This document shows positions 1-8,100 of a DNA stretch of 64,000 bases, piece by piece (position 1 is the stretch's first letter; each line of letters begins with the position of its first letter). The position numbers and the translations under genes were made by a program. Source of the DNA: an uncultured Desulfovibrio sp. GTDB taxonomy: Bacteria; Desulfobacterota; Desulfovibrionia; Desulfovibrionales; Desulfovibrionaceae. Location: positions 84,540 through 148,539 of the forward strand of contig CAJUMQ010000004.1 in the NCBI GenBank assembly GCA_910587035.1, in the 5' to 3' direction. The notes beneath the pieces are model-generated. The model saw nothing but the letters and a program-made list of their open reading frames with translations, was not told where the DNA came from and did not search any database.

Positions 1-492
1 TCCGTGGAAAGCGCCACGCCCCAGGACCTGGAGAAATTCGCCGACAAGGAAAAATCTGAAGATACAGCGCCGCCACTTTCCGAGGAGGACAATGCGTCCT
101 TTGATGGTCTTATGGCCAGGATGAAGGAAATTCTCGGGAACCAGGTGTCGGAGGTGCGCGTCTCACACCGTTTGGCCGACAGCCCGGCGGTTCTGGTCTC
201 CGCTGATGGTGTTTCGTCATCCATGGAAAAGCTGCTGAAAGTCATGCAAAAGGATGATTCCCTGCCTGTAAAGGTGCTTGAGATCAACAAGGACAATCCG
301 CTACTGCGCAGCATGCTGCAAATCTACAAGGCCAATGCCGATGACAAGATCCTTGCCGAGATGACAAGGGGCCTGTTTGACAGCTGCCTGCTTGTGGATG
401 GCTATCTCAAGGATCCACAGATGCTCGCCCAGAGGACCAATGAGCTTCTGACAAATGCCGCCAGATGGTATACTGAAGTCCGCAAGATCTGA
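1..492 (+). CDS. htpG: Chaperone HtpG (Hsp90), C-terminal fragment
   Basis: The reading frame is open at the window edge, so this is only the last 163 or so residues of a protein normally a little over 600 long. The segment reading VRVSHRLADSPAVLVS followed by VKVLEINKDNPLLRSM is the C-terminal dimerisation domain of bacterial Hsp90, in which the phrase LEINPxHPL is typical. The ATPase and middle domains lie outside the window. HtpG is a cytosolic ATP-dependent chaperone. The GTG at position 4 is an internal codon, not a start. The next gene begins about 160 bases downstream on the same strand. Confidence 0.93.
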   Translation, partial: SVESATPQDLEKFADKEKSEDTAPPLSEEDNASFDGLMARMKEILGNQVSEVRVSHRLADSPAVLVSADGVSSSMEKLLKVMQKDDSLPVKVLEINKDNPLLRSMLQIYKANADDKILAEMTRGLFDSCLLVDGYLKDPQMLAQRTNELLTNAARWYTEVRKI

Positions 493-653
493 CATATGCC
501 CATGGCGGGGAATTTGGCCCCGCCAACCCTCATGACATGCGCCGGCTGCAACCTGGCTCATGCCATGAGGGCTTGCTGGGGCCAATGGCTTGCAAAATCT
601 GGCCATGGCGAAGGACATCGCCATGGCGCCAATTTCAAAAACGGGAGGCAAAG

Positions 654-1082
654 ATGACACAACAAAGGGGATGCGAGGCTTGCCGGGAGGCTTTGGCTGC
701 CCATCTGCCGGCTTTTTACGAGGCTGTGGCCGCCTTTCCCGATTTTTATGTGGAAAAGCCACTGGATGCGGGCACGCTGGCTGCCATTGAGCAAAAAATA
801 GACTTCCAGTTGCACGATGATCTGCGCGAGCTTTTCGGCATCTGTTCGGTCATCGCCATGAATGGCCTGAAAATCAGCGCCAATGAACTGGGATCAATTC
901 TCATGCCGGGCTCGGAGGGCCTGATCCTGGGCGAGTTTTATCTGCGCTCCCCGGGGGATCGCCTCCTTATGCTTCCTGATGATCCTGCAATTTACTATCT
1001 AGAGCAGCGCAATGGCGCCATAACCAAACTGGCGCCAGGTGTGCGGGAATTTTTCAATGAAGTGCTGCCCAATTGTCTGTAG
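654..1082 (+). CDS. Small SMI1/KNR4 (SUKH)-like protein
   Basis: A 142-residue protein. The frame opens at 537, but I start it at the ATG at 654 because GGGAGG lies 5-6 bases upstream and the extra N-terminus would be rich in Trp and Arg and unlike a protein. The pattern, a short helix (LAAIEQKIDFQLHDDLRELFGI) then IAMNGLKI and later ILGEFYLRSPGDRLLMLPDD, resembles the SMI1/KNR4 fold, found in housekeeping proteins and in immunity proteins against secreted toxins. No toxin gene is adjacent and there is no signal peptide. The family assignment rests on pattern only. It may be transcribed with htpG. Confidence 0.5.
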   Translation: MTQQRGCEACREALAAHLPAFYEAVAAFPDFYVEKPLDAGTLAAIEQKIDFQLHDDLRELFGICSVIAMNGLKISANELGSILMPGSEGLILGEFYLRSPGDRLLMLPDDPAIYYLEQRNGAITKLAPGVREFFNEVLPNCL

Positions 1083-1104
1083 GCACTACCATTTTCAAAT
1101 AAAA

Positions 1105-1869
1105 CTATGACAAAGGCTTTTCACCCGCAGCCGCTTCCGGCGTGTTTTGCGCCAGTTGCCAGCGCATCAGGGCATTGAGCATCGATCGTCTTGCCCCTCC
1201 AATCACACCGCCAATGGCCTCGGTGACGTGCTCCATACGTGTGCGGGCAGTTTTGCCGGAAAGGGGGCAGGCATTTTTCCATACCGGCAGGCGCCATTGT
1301 CTGGCGGCCTGATGAATTGTTTTTTTCTCCACCAGCAGGAGCGGCCTGATTACCCTGAGGCTGCCCCCAAAAAAATCCTCCGCAAGGCTCATGCCCGCCA
1401 CGCGGCCATTCTGGCAGAAATTCAATAAGAAAGTCGCCAGCAGATCATCGGCATTATGCCCTATGGCCAGATGTGTCAGGCCGTATTTTGCGCACAATTC
1501 AAAAAGCCTTCTCCGTCTTTCCCTGGCGCAGGCGAAACAGGCTCCCTTTTCGCCCCCCGCCATTATCTTAGGCCCGTATGCGCCAACCTCCACATGGCCG
1601 GCAAGCCCTGCCCGCGCAAGCCAGGGCAGCAGTTCCCGGTGGCTGCCCACATCATAGCCAGGATTGCAGTGGAGCACCATCAGCTCAAAATCAAATGGCA
1701 CAATCTTGCGCCTGATAATGAGCGTTTGCAGTAATGTAAAGCTGTCCTCTCCGCCGGACACGGCCACGCCGATGCGGCAGCCCGGCCACAGGGCCGCGGT
1801 CCTTTGCATGGCCAGTCCGGCTTTCTTGATACATGCCGTCTGGGCATAGGTATATTTTGCGCGTGCCAT
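1105..1869 (-). CDS. TtcA-like PP-loop ATPase, tRNA 2-thiocytidine biosynthesis family
   Basis: 254 residues with an N-type ATP pyrophosphatase core. The PP-loop is SGGEDS at residues 38-43, where the usual TtcA motif is SGGKDS. Downstream come a CxxC pair (Cys111 and Cys114) and Cys201, the three-cysteine arrangement that binds the iron-sulfur cluster in TtcA. GHNADDLLATFLLN near residue 138 matches the LGHHxDDxLxTLxLN block of the family. TtcA thiolates cytidine 32 of some tRNAs using ATP and a cysteine-derived sulfur. The Lys-to-Glu change in the PP-loop is unusual for TtcA, so a related PP-loop tRNA sulfurase is possible. It faces away from the next gene. Confidence 0.75.
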   Translation of the reverse strand: MARAKYTYAQTACIKKAGLAMQRTAALWPGCRIGVAVSGGEDSFTLLQTLIIRRKIVPFDFELMVLHCNPGYDVGSHRELLPWLARAGLAGHVEVGAYGPKIMAGGEKGACFACARERRRRLFELCAKYGLTHLAIGHNADDLLATFLLNFCQNGRVAGMSLAEDFFGGSLRVIRPLLLVEKKTIHQAARQWRLPVWKNACPLSGKTARTRMEHVTEAIGGVIGGARRSMLNALMRWQLAQNTPEAAAGEKPLS

Positions 1870-2068
1870 TACCAGCTTTTACAGTTCAGGACATGTTAAG
1901 GCAACCGCATCACATGCCGGGATAAACCGCATTTTCCGGGATTGCATCAAATATAACCATCCACGCCAAAAGCACAATTTAAATAATATTTTCCTCCCAT
2001 CCACTGAAAATGCCCGCTTTTGCCATAAGGATGCTCTTTCGTATCAACTTGACTTAAAAGCTGTTTAT

Positions 2069-2082
2069 TGTGAAATTTCACA
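2069..2082. promoter_or_regulatory. CRP/FNR-type palindrome upstream of the ACT gene
   Basis: A perfect 14-bp palindrome, TGTGA-AATT-TCACA, sits 33 bases before the chosen ATG of the ACT-domain gene. TGTGA/TCACA half-sites are typical of CRP/FNR-superfamily regulators, although the four-base spacer is shorter than the six of classical CRP. It also explains why the in-frame GTG at 2070 is an unlikely start. The regulator is not in this window. Confidence 0.5.
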
Positions 2083-2114
2083 TGCTGCCCAATAATGGGC
2101 CCGAAGATAAAATT

Positions 2115-2678
2115 ATGCAAAAATACACAACATCATTTCTTGGCAGGGATTGCCCTGGCGTGGTGGCAGCCATCAGCCGGCTGTTTGGCGAGGCTGGCTG
2201 CAATATAGAAGCAATGTCCCAAACCATGCTTTGTGGAGAATTCGCCGCCATTTTTGTGGTGGGCGCACCGGAGTCCCTGACCCTGGACGGGCTGCATGAC
2301 TTTCTCGTGGCTGGCCTGGCCAGGGCGCAGGTGGATCTCTCGGTGCTGGTGCGCCCGGCCATCGGCGCGCAGTGGGGCGAAAATCTTGTCTGTGAGCCCT
2401 TTGTGGTGACAGTCGATGGCCCGGATGGCCCAGGCCTGATAGGCTCCATGAGCCGCGTATTCGCGCGCCACAGCGTAAATATCGAAAATCTCACGGCAAT
2501 CCTCGGAGAGGAGAGAAATGGCCAGGCGCTTTTTGTCTTTGAGGTGATGGTGCCGGACAGCGCGGATCTTGGCCGACTGCGGCGGGAGCTGGACTGCGAG
2601 GCCCAAAAACTCAACCTGCGCGTAAGTGTGCAGCATCGTGACATTTTCGAGGCTGTGCACCGCGTAAGTTCTTTCTGA
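2115..2678 (+). CDS. Double ACT-domain protein, GcvR-like regulator
   Basis: 187 residues from the ATG at 2115. The frame extends to a GTG at 2070, but that codon lies inside a palindromic operator-like sequence. Two ACT domains are visible: KYTTSFLGRDCPGVVAAISRLFGEAGCNIEAM at the N-terminus and FVVTVDGPDGPGLIGSMSRVFARHSVNIENL from about residue 95. The paired arrangement without a catalytic domain is that of GcvR-type glycine-cleavage repressor proteins and other amino-acid-sensing regulators. It is cytosolic. It lies upstream of a nitroreductase and a UPF0210 gene on the same strand. ACT proteins are often found beside UPF0210 genes, so a functional link is plausible, but the effector is unknown. 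Confidence 0.8.
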   Translation: MQKYTTSFLGRDCPGVVAAISRLFGEAGCNIEAMSQTMLCGEFAAIFVVGAPESLTLDGLHDFLVAGLARAQVDLSVLVRPAIGAQWGENLVCEPFVVTVDGPDGPGLIGSMSRVFARHSVNIENLTAILGEERNGQALFVFEVMVPDSADLGRLRRELDCEAQKLNLRVSVQHRDIFEAVHRVSSF

Positions 2679-2720
2679 CAATCACACACATGGCATGATT
2701 TAATAAAAGAGGATAAAAAA

Positions 2721-3335
2721 ATGAATAGTTCCCGCAGGAACCTGTTGTGCATGGCCGGCCTGACGGCTGTGGCCGCCAGCCTCCCCAAAGCCATACCTGC
2801 CGCTGAAGCCGCAAACCCCATGAACACCATGGATTGCATTGCCACCCGGCGCAGCGTGCGCGCGTACAAAGACCAGCCAGTGGCCGATGCCGATATCCAG
2901 AAAATACTCGAAATGGCCATGCTCGCGCCCAGCGCAGCCAATGAGCAGCCCTGGGATTTTGTGGTCATCACCGACAAAACCATTCTGGGCAAGGTGGGAG
3001 ACATAAACCATTATGCAGCCTATGCCGCAAACGCGCCCCTGGCCATTCTCCTCTGCCTCAACGAAAGCAGGGAAAAAATAAAGGGAATGGGCATACTTGA
3101 CATGGGCATGTGCGCCGAAAACCTGATGCTGGCCGCCCATGCACTGGGCATTGGCTCCGTCTTTACCGGCATCTATCCCGAAAAGGACAGGATGGACGCC
3201 TTCGCCAAACTGCTGAATCTGCCCGGGGAGGCCCAGGCGATTGGCCTGATTGTAATGGGCTACCCCAAAATCAACAATACGCGCGTGCCGTCAGATCGTT
3301 TCAACAAATCCGCCATTCACTACAATAAATGGTAG
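2721..3335 (+). CDS. Nitroreductase family protein with Tat-like signal
   Basis: 204 residues, preceded by GAGG eight bases before the ATG. The N-terminus MNSSRRNLLCMAGL followed by an Ala-rich stretch ending near AEAA looks like a twin-arginine signal peptide, so the enzyme may act in the periplasm as a folded FMN protein. The body shows the nitroreductase pattern: ATRRSVRAYKDQPV, MAMLAPSAANEQPWDFVVI and a C-terminal GLIVMGYPK. Members reduce quinones, nitro compounds or flavins with NAD(P)H. The substrate cannot be read from the sequence. An exported nitroreductase needs a periplasmic electron donor, which is not obvious here. Confidence 0.85.
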   Translation: MNSSRRNLLCMAGLTAVAASLPKAIPAAEAANPMNTMDCIATRRSVRAYKDQPVADADIQKILEMAMLAPSAANEQPWDFVVITDKTILGKVGDINHYAAYAANAPLAILLCLNESREKIKGMGILDMGMCAENLMLAAHALGIGSVFTGIYPEKDRMDAFAKLLNLPGEAQAIGLIVMGYPKINNTRVPSDRFNKSAIHYNKW

Positions 3336-3381
3336 AGACTGCTAAAAACATCACCAGCAACCATGTCATAGTCGGGTAAAC

Positions 3382-4767
3382 ATGCTTTCAGAAAGAGAAG
3401 TTATCAGCACGCTGAACATGCTGCGCAATGAGCATCTGGATGTACGCACAGTCACACTGGGCGTGAGTCTTCTCGATTGCGCAAGCCATGACCTTGATCT
3501 GTTTATAGCCAATGTTCAGGCCAAGATAAGCCGCTATGCTGCGCAGCTTGTGCGCGTGTGTGATGAAGTGGGTGCGCGTTACGGCATACCGGTGGTCAAC
3601 AAGCGCATAAGCGTGAGCCCCATTGCCGTGGCAGGAGCCCCATTTGGCCCTGATGGCATGGTGCGCATCTGCCAGGCCCTGGACGCCGCCGCCAAGGAGG
3701 CGGGGGTGGATTTTCTCGGCGGGTTTTCCGCTCTGGTGGAAAAAGGCTTTTCCAATGGCGACAGGGCACTCATTGAAGCCCTGCCCGAGGCTCTGGCCAC
3801 CACAGACAGGGTTTGCGCATCCATAAATGTGGCCTCCTCCCGCAGCGGTATCAACATGGACGCCATTGCCATCATGGGGCGGCAAATCCTCGCCACAGCG
3901 CGCAAGACAGCCGCCGCCGGCGGCATGGGCTGCGCCAAGCTGGTGGTTTTTGCAAACATTCCCCAGGATGTGCCCTTCATGGCCGGAGCCTATCTTGGCA
4001 TTGGCGAGCCTGATGTGGTTATAAATGTAGGCGTATCCGGGCCAGGAGTGGTCAAAAAGGCCATTGACCGCGCCATGGAAAAGGGCCGCAACAGCCATGG
4101 CCAGCCGCTTACCCTGCTGGATATGGCGGAAGTCATCAAGACAACGGCCTACAAGGTTACAAGGGTGGGCGAAATGATCGGCACGGAGGTGGCCAACAGG
4201 CTGGGCATACCTTTTGGCGTGGCCGATCTTTCCCTGGCTCCAACACCGGCTGTGGGGGATTCTGTAGGCGAGATTTTCCAGAGTCTGGGGCTCTCCAGCA
4301 TAGGCGCGCCAGGCAGCACCGCGGTCCTGGCCATGCTCAACGACGCCGTAAAAAAAGGGGGAGCTTTCGCATCATCCTCGGTTGGCGGCCTGTCCGGCGC
4401 ATTTATTCCAGTTTCGGAGGATTCCAGCATAGAAGAGGCAGCCCGGAAGGGTTTCCTGACCATCGAAAAACTGGAGGCCATGACCAGCGTCTGTTCCGTT
4501 GGCCTGGACATGATCGCAATCCCCGGCGATACGCCGCCAGAGACCATTTCCGCGATTATTGCCGATGAAATGGCCATTGGCATGATCAATCACAAGACCA
4601 CTGCCGCAAGGCTCATTCCGGTACCAGGCAAGGGACCGGGGGAGGAAGTTTCCTTTGGCGGACTGCTTGGCAAGGCCGCCATCATGTCCGTGCCCAAAGG
4701 CCGCTCCGGGGGATTCATCGACCTTGGCGGCAGAATACCGGCGCCCATCAACAGCCTCAAGAACTAG
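3382..4767 (+). CDS. UPF0210 (DUF711) family protein
   Basis: 461 residues, the usual length for the family. The characteristic opening LNMLRNEHLDVRTVTLGVSLLDCA, the block VNKRISVSPIAVAG and the Gly-rich C-terminus SFGGLLGKAAIMSVPKG are all present. The family has a fold related to pyruvate formate-lyase-type glycyl radical enzymes, but no glycyl-radical motif is visible and its reaction is unknown. It is cytosolic. It follows the ACT-domain and nitroreductase genes on the same strand; UPF0210 genes commonly travel with an ACT protein, which suggests amino-acid-linked control. I see no Shine-Dalgarno stronger than a short purine patch before the ATG. Confidence 0.9.
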   Translation: MLSEREVISTLNMLRNEHLDVRTVTLGVSLLDCASHDLDLFIANVQAKISRYAAQLVRVCDEVGARYGIPVVNKRISVSPIAVAGAPFGPDGMVRICQALDAAAKEAGVDFLGGFSALVEKGFSNGDRALIEALPEALATTDRVCASINVASSRSGINMDAIAIMGRQILATARKTAAAGGMGCAKLVVFANIPQDVPFMAGAYLGIGEPDVVINVGVSGPGVVKKAIDRAMEKGRNSHGQPLTLLDMAEVIKTTAYKVTRVGEMIGTEVANRLGIPFGVADLSLAPTPAVGDSVGEIFQSLGLSSIGAPGSTAVLAMLNDAVKKGGAFASSSVGGLSGAFIPVSEDSSIEEAARKGFLTIEKLEAMTSVCSVGLDMIAIPGDTPPETISAIIADEMAIGMINHKTTAARLIPVPGKGPGEEVSFGGLLGKAAIMSVPKGRSGGFIDLGGRIPAPINSLKN

Positions 4768-4795
4768 CGCCGTGTCAGGCTGCGAGAGACACCAG

Positions 4796-5644
4796 TCAGG
4801 ACTGCCGGAAATAGTTCGTGCCCCAGGCCAGGGCCAGCACATAGATGGAGGCGAATACGGCCAGAGCCGCGCTCAGAAGCGGTGGCGCAGAGAGGGAAAG
4901 ACGCATCATCAGGGTGCCTATGACAAATCCGGAATTTCTGAATACCGCAAAATAGCAGGGCATGTAGCGCTGGGCAATCAATACCATGCCGATATCCGCA
5001 AAAACCAGCACCGTGTATATGGTTTCAAAAAAAGCCGTTTCGCCACCATTAAAAAAATACCAGATATCCCTTATGCCTATGCCGGTGAAAATCAGAAGCA
5101 GAAATAGAGACACAATTTTTTTGCTTTGAATGTAGCGCTGCAGAAACTCGCCGTTTCTGATATATTCCTGCGGCTTCATCTGGCCCCGGAAAAACCCCAG
5201 GCACATGAACACGCAGATGGAGCCGATGCCGGATGCGGCAATGTCCATAATGCTCATGATGTTGCCAAAATCAACATTTATGGGCTCTGGCAGAAGGGAG
5301 AGCTCCTTGAAAGCATTGCGCAGGAGAATTAGTGTAAGTATCTCCAGCTGCTTGCCTATGCTGCGCGACAGGGAGGCCGGCAAAATAAAAATGAGACTTA
5401 TCACCTCCAGAGCGAGGATGAGGGTAAAGGCAAGCTGAATGGCGAAAAAGTGGCTCAATGGCGGCTTTGGCAGCCATTGGGGATAATACCCCATGCGCGC
5501 CAGCTCCACTGCGCAAAGGGTTATCACATAGACCCAGATCAGCGCCACGCCTGTGGCCCGCTCCACACCGGCATCCTCCCAGAAATGATGCAGACGGTCA
5601 AAAAATCGGGCGATTCCATTCATCAAATCCACCAGACCTCCCAT
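4796..5644 (-). CDS. Polytopic membrane protein of unknown function
   Basis: 282 residues, convergent with UPF0210. I do not recognise a family. Hydrophobic segments are visible near residues 33-50 (GVALIWVYVITLCAVELA), 70-90 (FAIQLAFTLILALEVISLIFIL), 135-155, 172-192 (KIVSLFLLLIFTGIGI), 205-225 and 235-275, so six or seven membrane spans are likely. The only strong charge cluster is in the loop around residues 155-170. There is no signal peptide, transporter motif or enzyme motif. The gene has its own promoter region shared divergently with uvrC. Confidence 0.75.
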   Translation of the reverse strand: MGGLVDLMNGIARFFDRLHHFWEDAGVERATGVALIWVYVITLCAVELARMGYYPQWLPKPPLSHFFAIQLAFTLILALEVISLIFILPASLSRSIGKQLEILTLILLRNAFKELSLLPEPINVDFGNIMSIMDIAASGIGSICVFMCLGFFRGQMKPQEYIRNGEFLQRYIQSKKIVSLFLLLIFTGIGIRDIWYFFNGGETAFFETIYTVLVFADIGMVLIAQRYMPCYFAVFRNSGFVIGTLMMRLSLSAPPLLSAALAVFASIYVLALAWGTNYFRQS

Positions 5645-5820
5645 GCCTGTGTTCTTGTGGCAGACTGATTTTGCTCATATGCAGGCTTAAATTCAACTGT
5701 TTTTAGCGTATGTCTTTTGGTAGACGCAATATCCCTCCTGCCAAAAATGGACAATGTCCTGGCGGGATTTATATATTATGCTGTTAAAAGGCTGTAATCA
5801 CAAAAGGACGCCGCCAAGCA

Positions 5821-7725
5821 ATGCAAAGACCAGAGCCATCAACAATTCCACTCTCGCCCGGGGTGTACATTTATAGGGATGCCCGTGGCAGAATCATTTA
5901 TGTGGGCAAGGCCCGGATTTTGCGCAGGCGTGTGCTGTCCTATTTCCGTCCCACCGGTTTGCCGCCCAAGACCGTTGCCATGATGGCCAGGGCGGAAAGC
6001 ATAGAGTACCTTGCCACCACCACCGAAAAAGAGGCCCTGCTGCTGGAGGCGAATCTCATCAAGAAGCACAGGCCTCATTATAATATTGTACTCAGGGATG
6101 ACAAACACTACTCCCTTTTTCGCCTCAATCTCAAGCATGACTTTCCACGTCTGGAGATAACCCGGCGCGTCAAGCGGGATGGAGCCAGGTATTTTGGTCC
6201 ATTCACATCGTCTCTGGCGGCCAGGGAGACCTGGAAACTGCTGCACAGGGTTTTTCCCCTCCGCCGCTGCACGGACAGGGCTATGAAGAATCGCGTGCGC
6301 CCCTGCCTTTACCACCATATCGGCCAGTGCCCGGCGCCATGCATGGGTCAGGTGGATTCCGCCGAATATCACAAATCCGTACGTCATGTCTGCGACCTGC
6401 TGGAGGGCAAGTCGGAAGCGCTGTTGGGGCAGATGCGGGCAGATATGCTCAAGGCATCTGAAGTGGAGGAATATGAGCGTGCCGCTGCGCTGCGCGACCA
6501 GATCAAGGCTGTGGAGATGACAGTGGAGAGGCAGGCCGCCATTCTGCCTGGCGCCCGCGATGTGGACGCCATAGGTCTTTTCCAGGGAGAGAGCGGCCTG
6601 GCCCTTGGCGTAGTTTTCATGCGCAATGGCTCCGTGCGCGACATACGCGCCTTTTTCTGGGCCGGTCTTGAATATGGCGACGCTCCGGAAGTGCTGGCAT
6701 CCTTCATCAGCCAGTTTTATACCCAGAATCCGGCTCCGCCCCGCATCCTGCTCCCCTGGCTGCCAAAACCATCCCAGATGGTGGAGACCATAAGGGAGAG
6801 TGAAAACCCAGCCGATGCCGAGGAAAATGCCGATGATGCCGAGTTTGGCGATTTTATAGCCACCAGACGTCTGCTTGAGCAAGTGCTGGCCGAAAGACGC
6901 GGAGGCCAGGTGCATATTGTCATCCCCCAGAATGCGTCAGACAACAGGCTGATTGATCTGGCCCAGGCAAATGCAAGGGAGGAGGCTGCGCGCCGCCAGG
7001 GCGCCAACCCCCAGGCCATACTGGAGAATATTGCCAAAATCCTAAATCTGCCCGAACCGCCCAGACGCATTGAGTGCGTGGATGTCTCCCACATCTCGGG
7101 TTCGCAGACAAGGGTGGGACTGGTTGTGTATGAGGATGGGCTGCCGGCAAAGGACGAATATCGCATCTATGCCATGCCGGACAGCCAGGACGACTATGCG
7201 ACCCTGTTCCACTGGATAGCCAGACGCATTGAAAGCGGGGCACCCTGGCCGGATCTGCTGCTCATCGATGGCGGCCGCGGTCAGCTGGCCAGCATTGCCA
7301 GGGCAATGCGCGAGGCCGGGGAGGAGAATCTTTTTCCCCTTGCGGCCATAGCCAAGGCCAGGGATGAAAATGGCCATGCTGACAGGCGCGCTGGCAATGT
7401 TTCCGATCGCATCTTTGTTCCTGGCCGCACCAATCCGCTGCCATTCCGTGAAGGCAGCCGCGAGCTGCTTCTTCTGCAGCAAATACGCGATGCGACGCAT
7501 CACTTCGCCATCCAGGGGCATCGCAAGGCGCGCAAAAAGGCGGCCTTTTCCGGAGAACTCATGCGCCTGCCCGGTATCGGGCCAGCCACGGCCAAACTGC
7601 TTTGGGACACATTTGGCAGTGTGGAAGCCATGCGCAAGGCGGACATCGAAGACATGAAACAGATCCCCGGCATAGGGGAGGCCAAGGCAAAAATGCTGGT
7701 GGAAAAGCTGCGCAATCTGGCCTGA
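5821..7725 (+). CDS. uvrC: UvrABC system protein C
   Basis: 634 residues, normal for UvrC. The N-terminal GIY-YIG nuclease (PGVYIYRDARGRIIYVGKA) makes the 3' incision. A UVR motif for UvrB contact lies near residues 200-235 (EVEEYERAAALRDQI). The RNase H-like nuclease that makes the 5' incision is marked by ECVDVSHISG and LLLIDGGRGQL. A C-terminal helix-hairpin-helix pair (LMRLPGIGPATAKLL and MKQIPGIGEAKAKML) binds DNA. It works with UvrB, encoded about 15 kb away. A MITE-like repeat begins nine bases after the stop codon. Confidence 0.98.
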   Translation: MQRPEPSTIPLSPGVYIYRDARGRIIYVGKARILRRRVLSYFRPTGLPPKTVAMMARAESIEYLATTTEKEALLLEANLIKKHRPHYNIVLRDDKHYSLFRLNLKHDFPRLEITRRVKRDGARYFGPFTSSLAARETWKLLHRVFPLRRCTDRAMKNRVRPCLYHHIGQCPAPCMGQVDSAEYHKSVRHVCDLLEGKSEALLGQMRADMLKASEVEEYERAAALRDQIKAVEMTVERQAAILPGARDVDAIGLFQGESGLALGVVFMRNGSVRDIRAFFWAGLEYGDAPEVLASFISQFYTQNPAPPRILLPWLPKPSQMVETIRESENPADAEENADDAEFGDFIATRRLLEQVLAERRGGQVHIVIPQNASDNRLIDLAQANAREEAARRQGANPQAILENIAKILNLPEPPRRIECVDVSHISGSQTRVGLVVYEDGLPAKDEYRIYAMPDSQDDYATLFHWIARRIESGAPWPDLLLIDGGRGQLASIARAMREAGEENLFPLAAIAKARDENGHADRRAGNVSDRIFVPGRTNPLPFREGSRELLLLQQIRDATHHFAIQGHRKARKKAAFSGELMRLPGIGPATAKLLWDTFGSVEAMRKADIEDMKQIPGIGEAKAKMLVEKLRNLA

Positions 7726-7734
7726 GGATCCCTG

Positions 7735-7903
7735 TAGCATTTTCATCAGTTGAAACGCTCTGCCCGTTTCAACCATACGCGCCGGCGTTTGCCCGCGTAG
7801 GGGGACAGGCACATGAAAAATTCAATTTTTTTCCGCTCATTTTTGCGCGGGCGCTTCAAAAGAAGCGCCTCCCATATGCCTGTTTTCAATCGGCAAATGC
7901 CAT
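7735..7903 (+). repeat. MITE-like hairpin repeat, copy A
   Basis: About 169 bp between uvrC and the antiporter gene. It matches a second copy at 14169-14315 in the same orientation. Shared parts are GTTGAAACG with its inverted partner CGTTTCAAC, the run CGCGCyGGCGTTT, AATTCAATTTT, TTTTGCGCGG, an 8-bp stem GGCGCTTC/GAAGCGCC with an AAAA loop at about 7850-7869, and the end TTTTCAATCGGCAAATGC. The ends form imperfect terminal inverted repeats around GCATTT and TTGAAA. There is no coding potential. It contains about 20 bases (near 7800-7815) that copy B lacks. Confidence 0.75.
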
Positions 7904-8100
7904 AAAGGCAGCCATCCCCGTATAAAAATTTATTCTTTACGAAAAGGCGCAAAAGTTCCATTCTCCTTTTAACGGCAGGCCGCAAATTGCCAAAATCCCC
8001 AGCGTCTGTCGTAAATGCGATAACATTCTGGCCAAACAGATGTTATCAAATTAGCAAGGCGCTCCCGCCGGGCGCATAAATTATATAAGGAGACCGGACA
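7904..8100 (+). promoter_or_regulatory. Upstream region of the acid-resistance pair with an 8-bp inverted repeat
   Basis: About 200 gene-free bases before the antiporter ATG. A perfect inverted repeat, GATAACAT at 8019-8026 and ATGTTATC at 8040-8047, has 13 bases between the arms and could be an operator. A GC-rich palindromic patch follows at about 8059-8074. AAGGAGA at 8087-8093 is a strong ribosome-binding site. I see no convincing -35/-10 pair. Confidence 0.4.

Noticed and set aside
537..653. Longer N-terminus for the SMI1/KNR4-like protein
   Set aside because: The extra 39 residues are Trp/Arg-rich and lie before a good GGGAGG site that clearly belongs to the ATG at 654.
2070..2114. GTG at 2070 as start of the ACT-domain gene
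   Set aside because: It lies inside a perfect CRP/FNR-type palindrome and the added residues do not look like part of an ACT domain.
5839..6915. Long minus-strand frame opposite uvrC
   Set aside because: It mirrors the strongly coding uvrC frame, has no ribosome-binding site and no recognisable domain.
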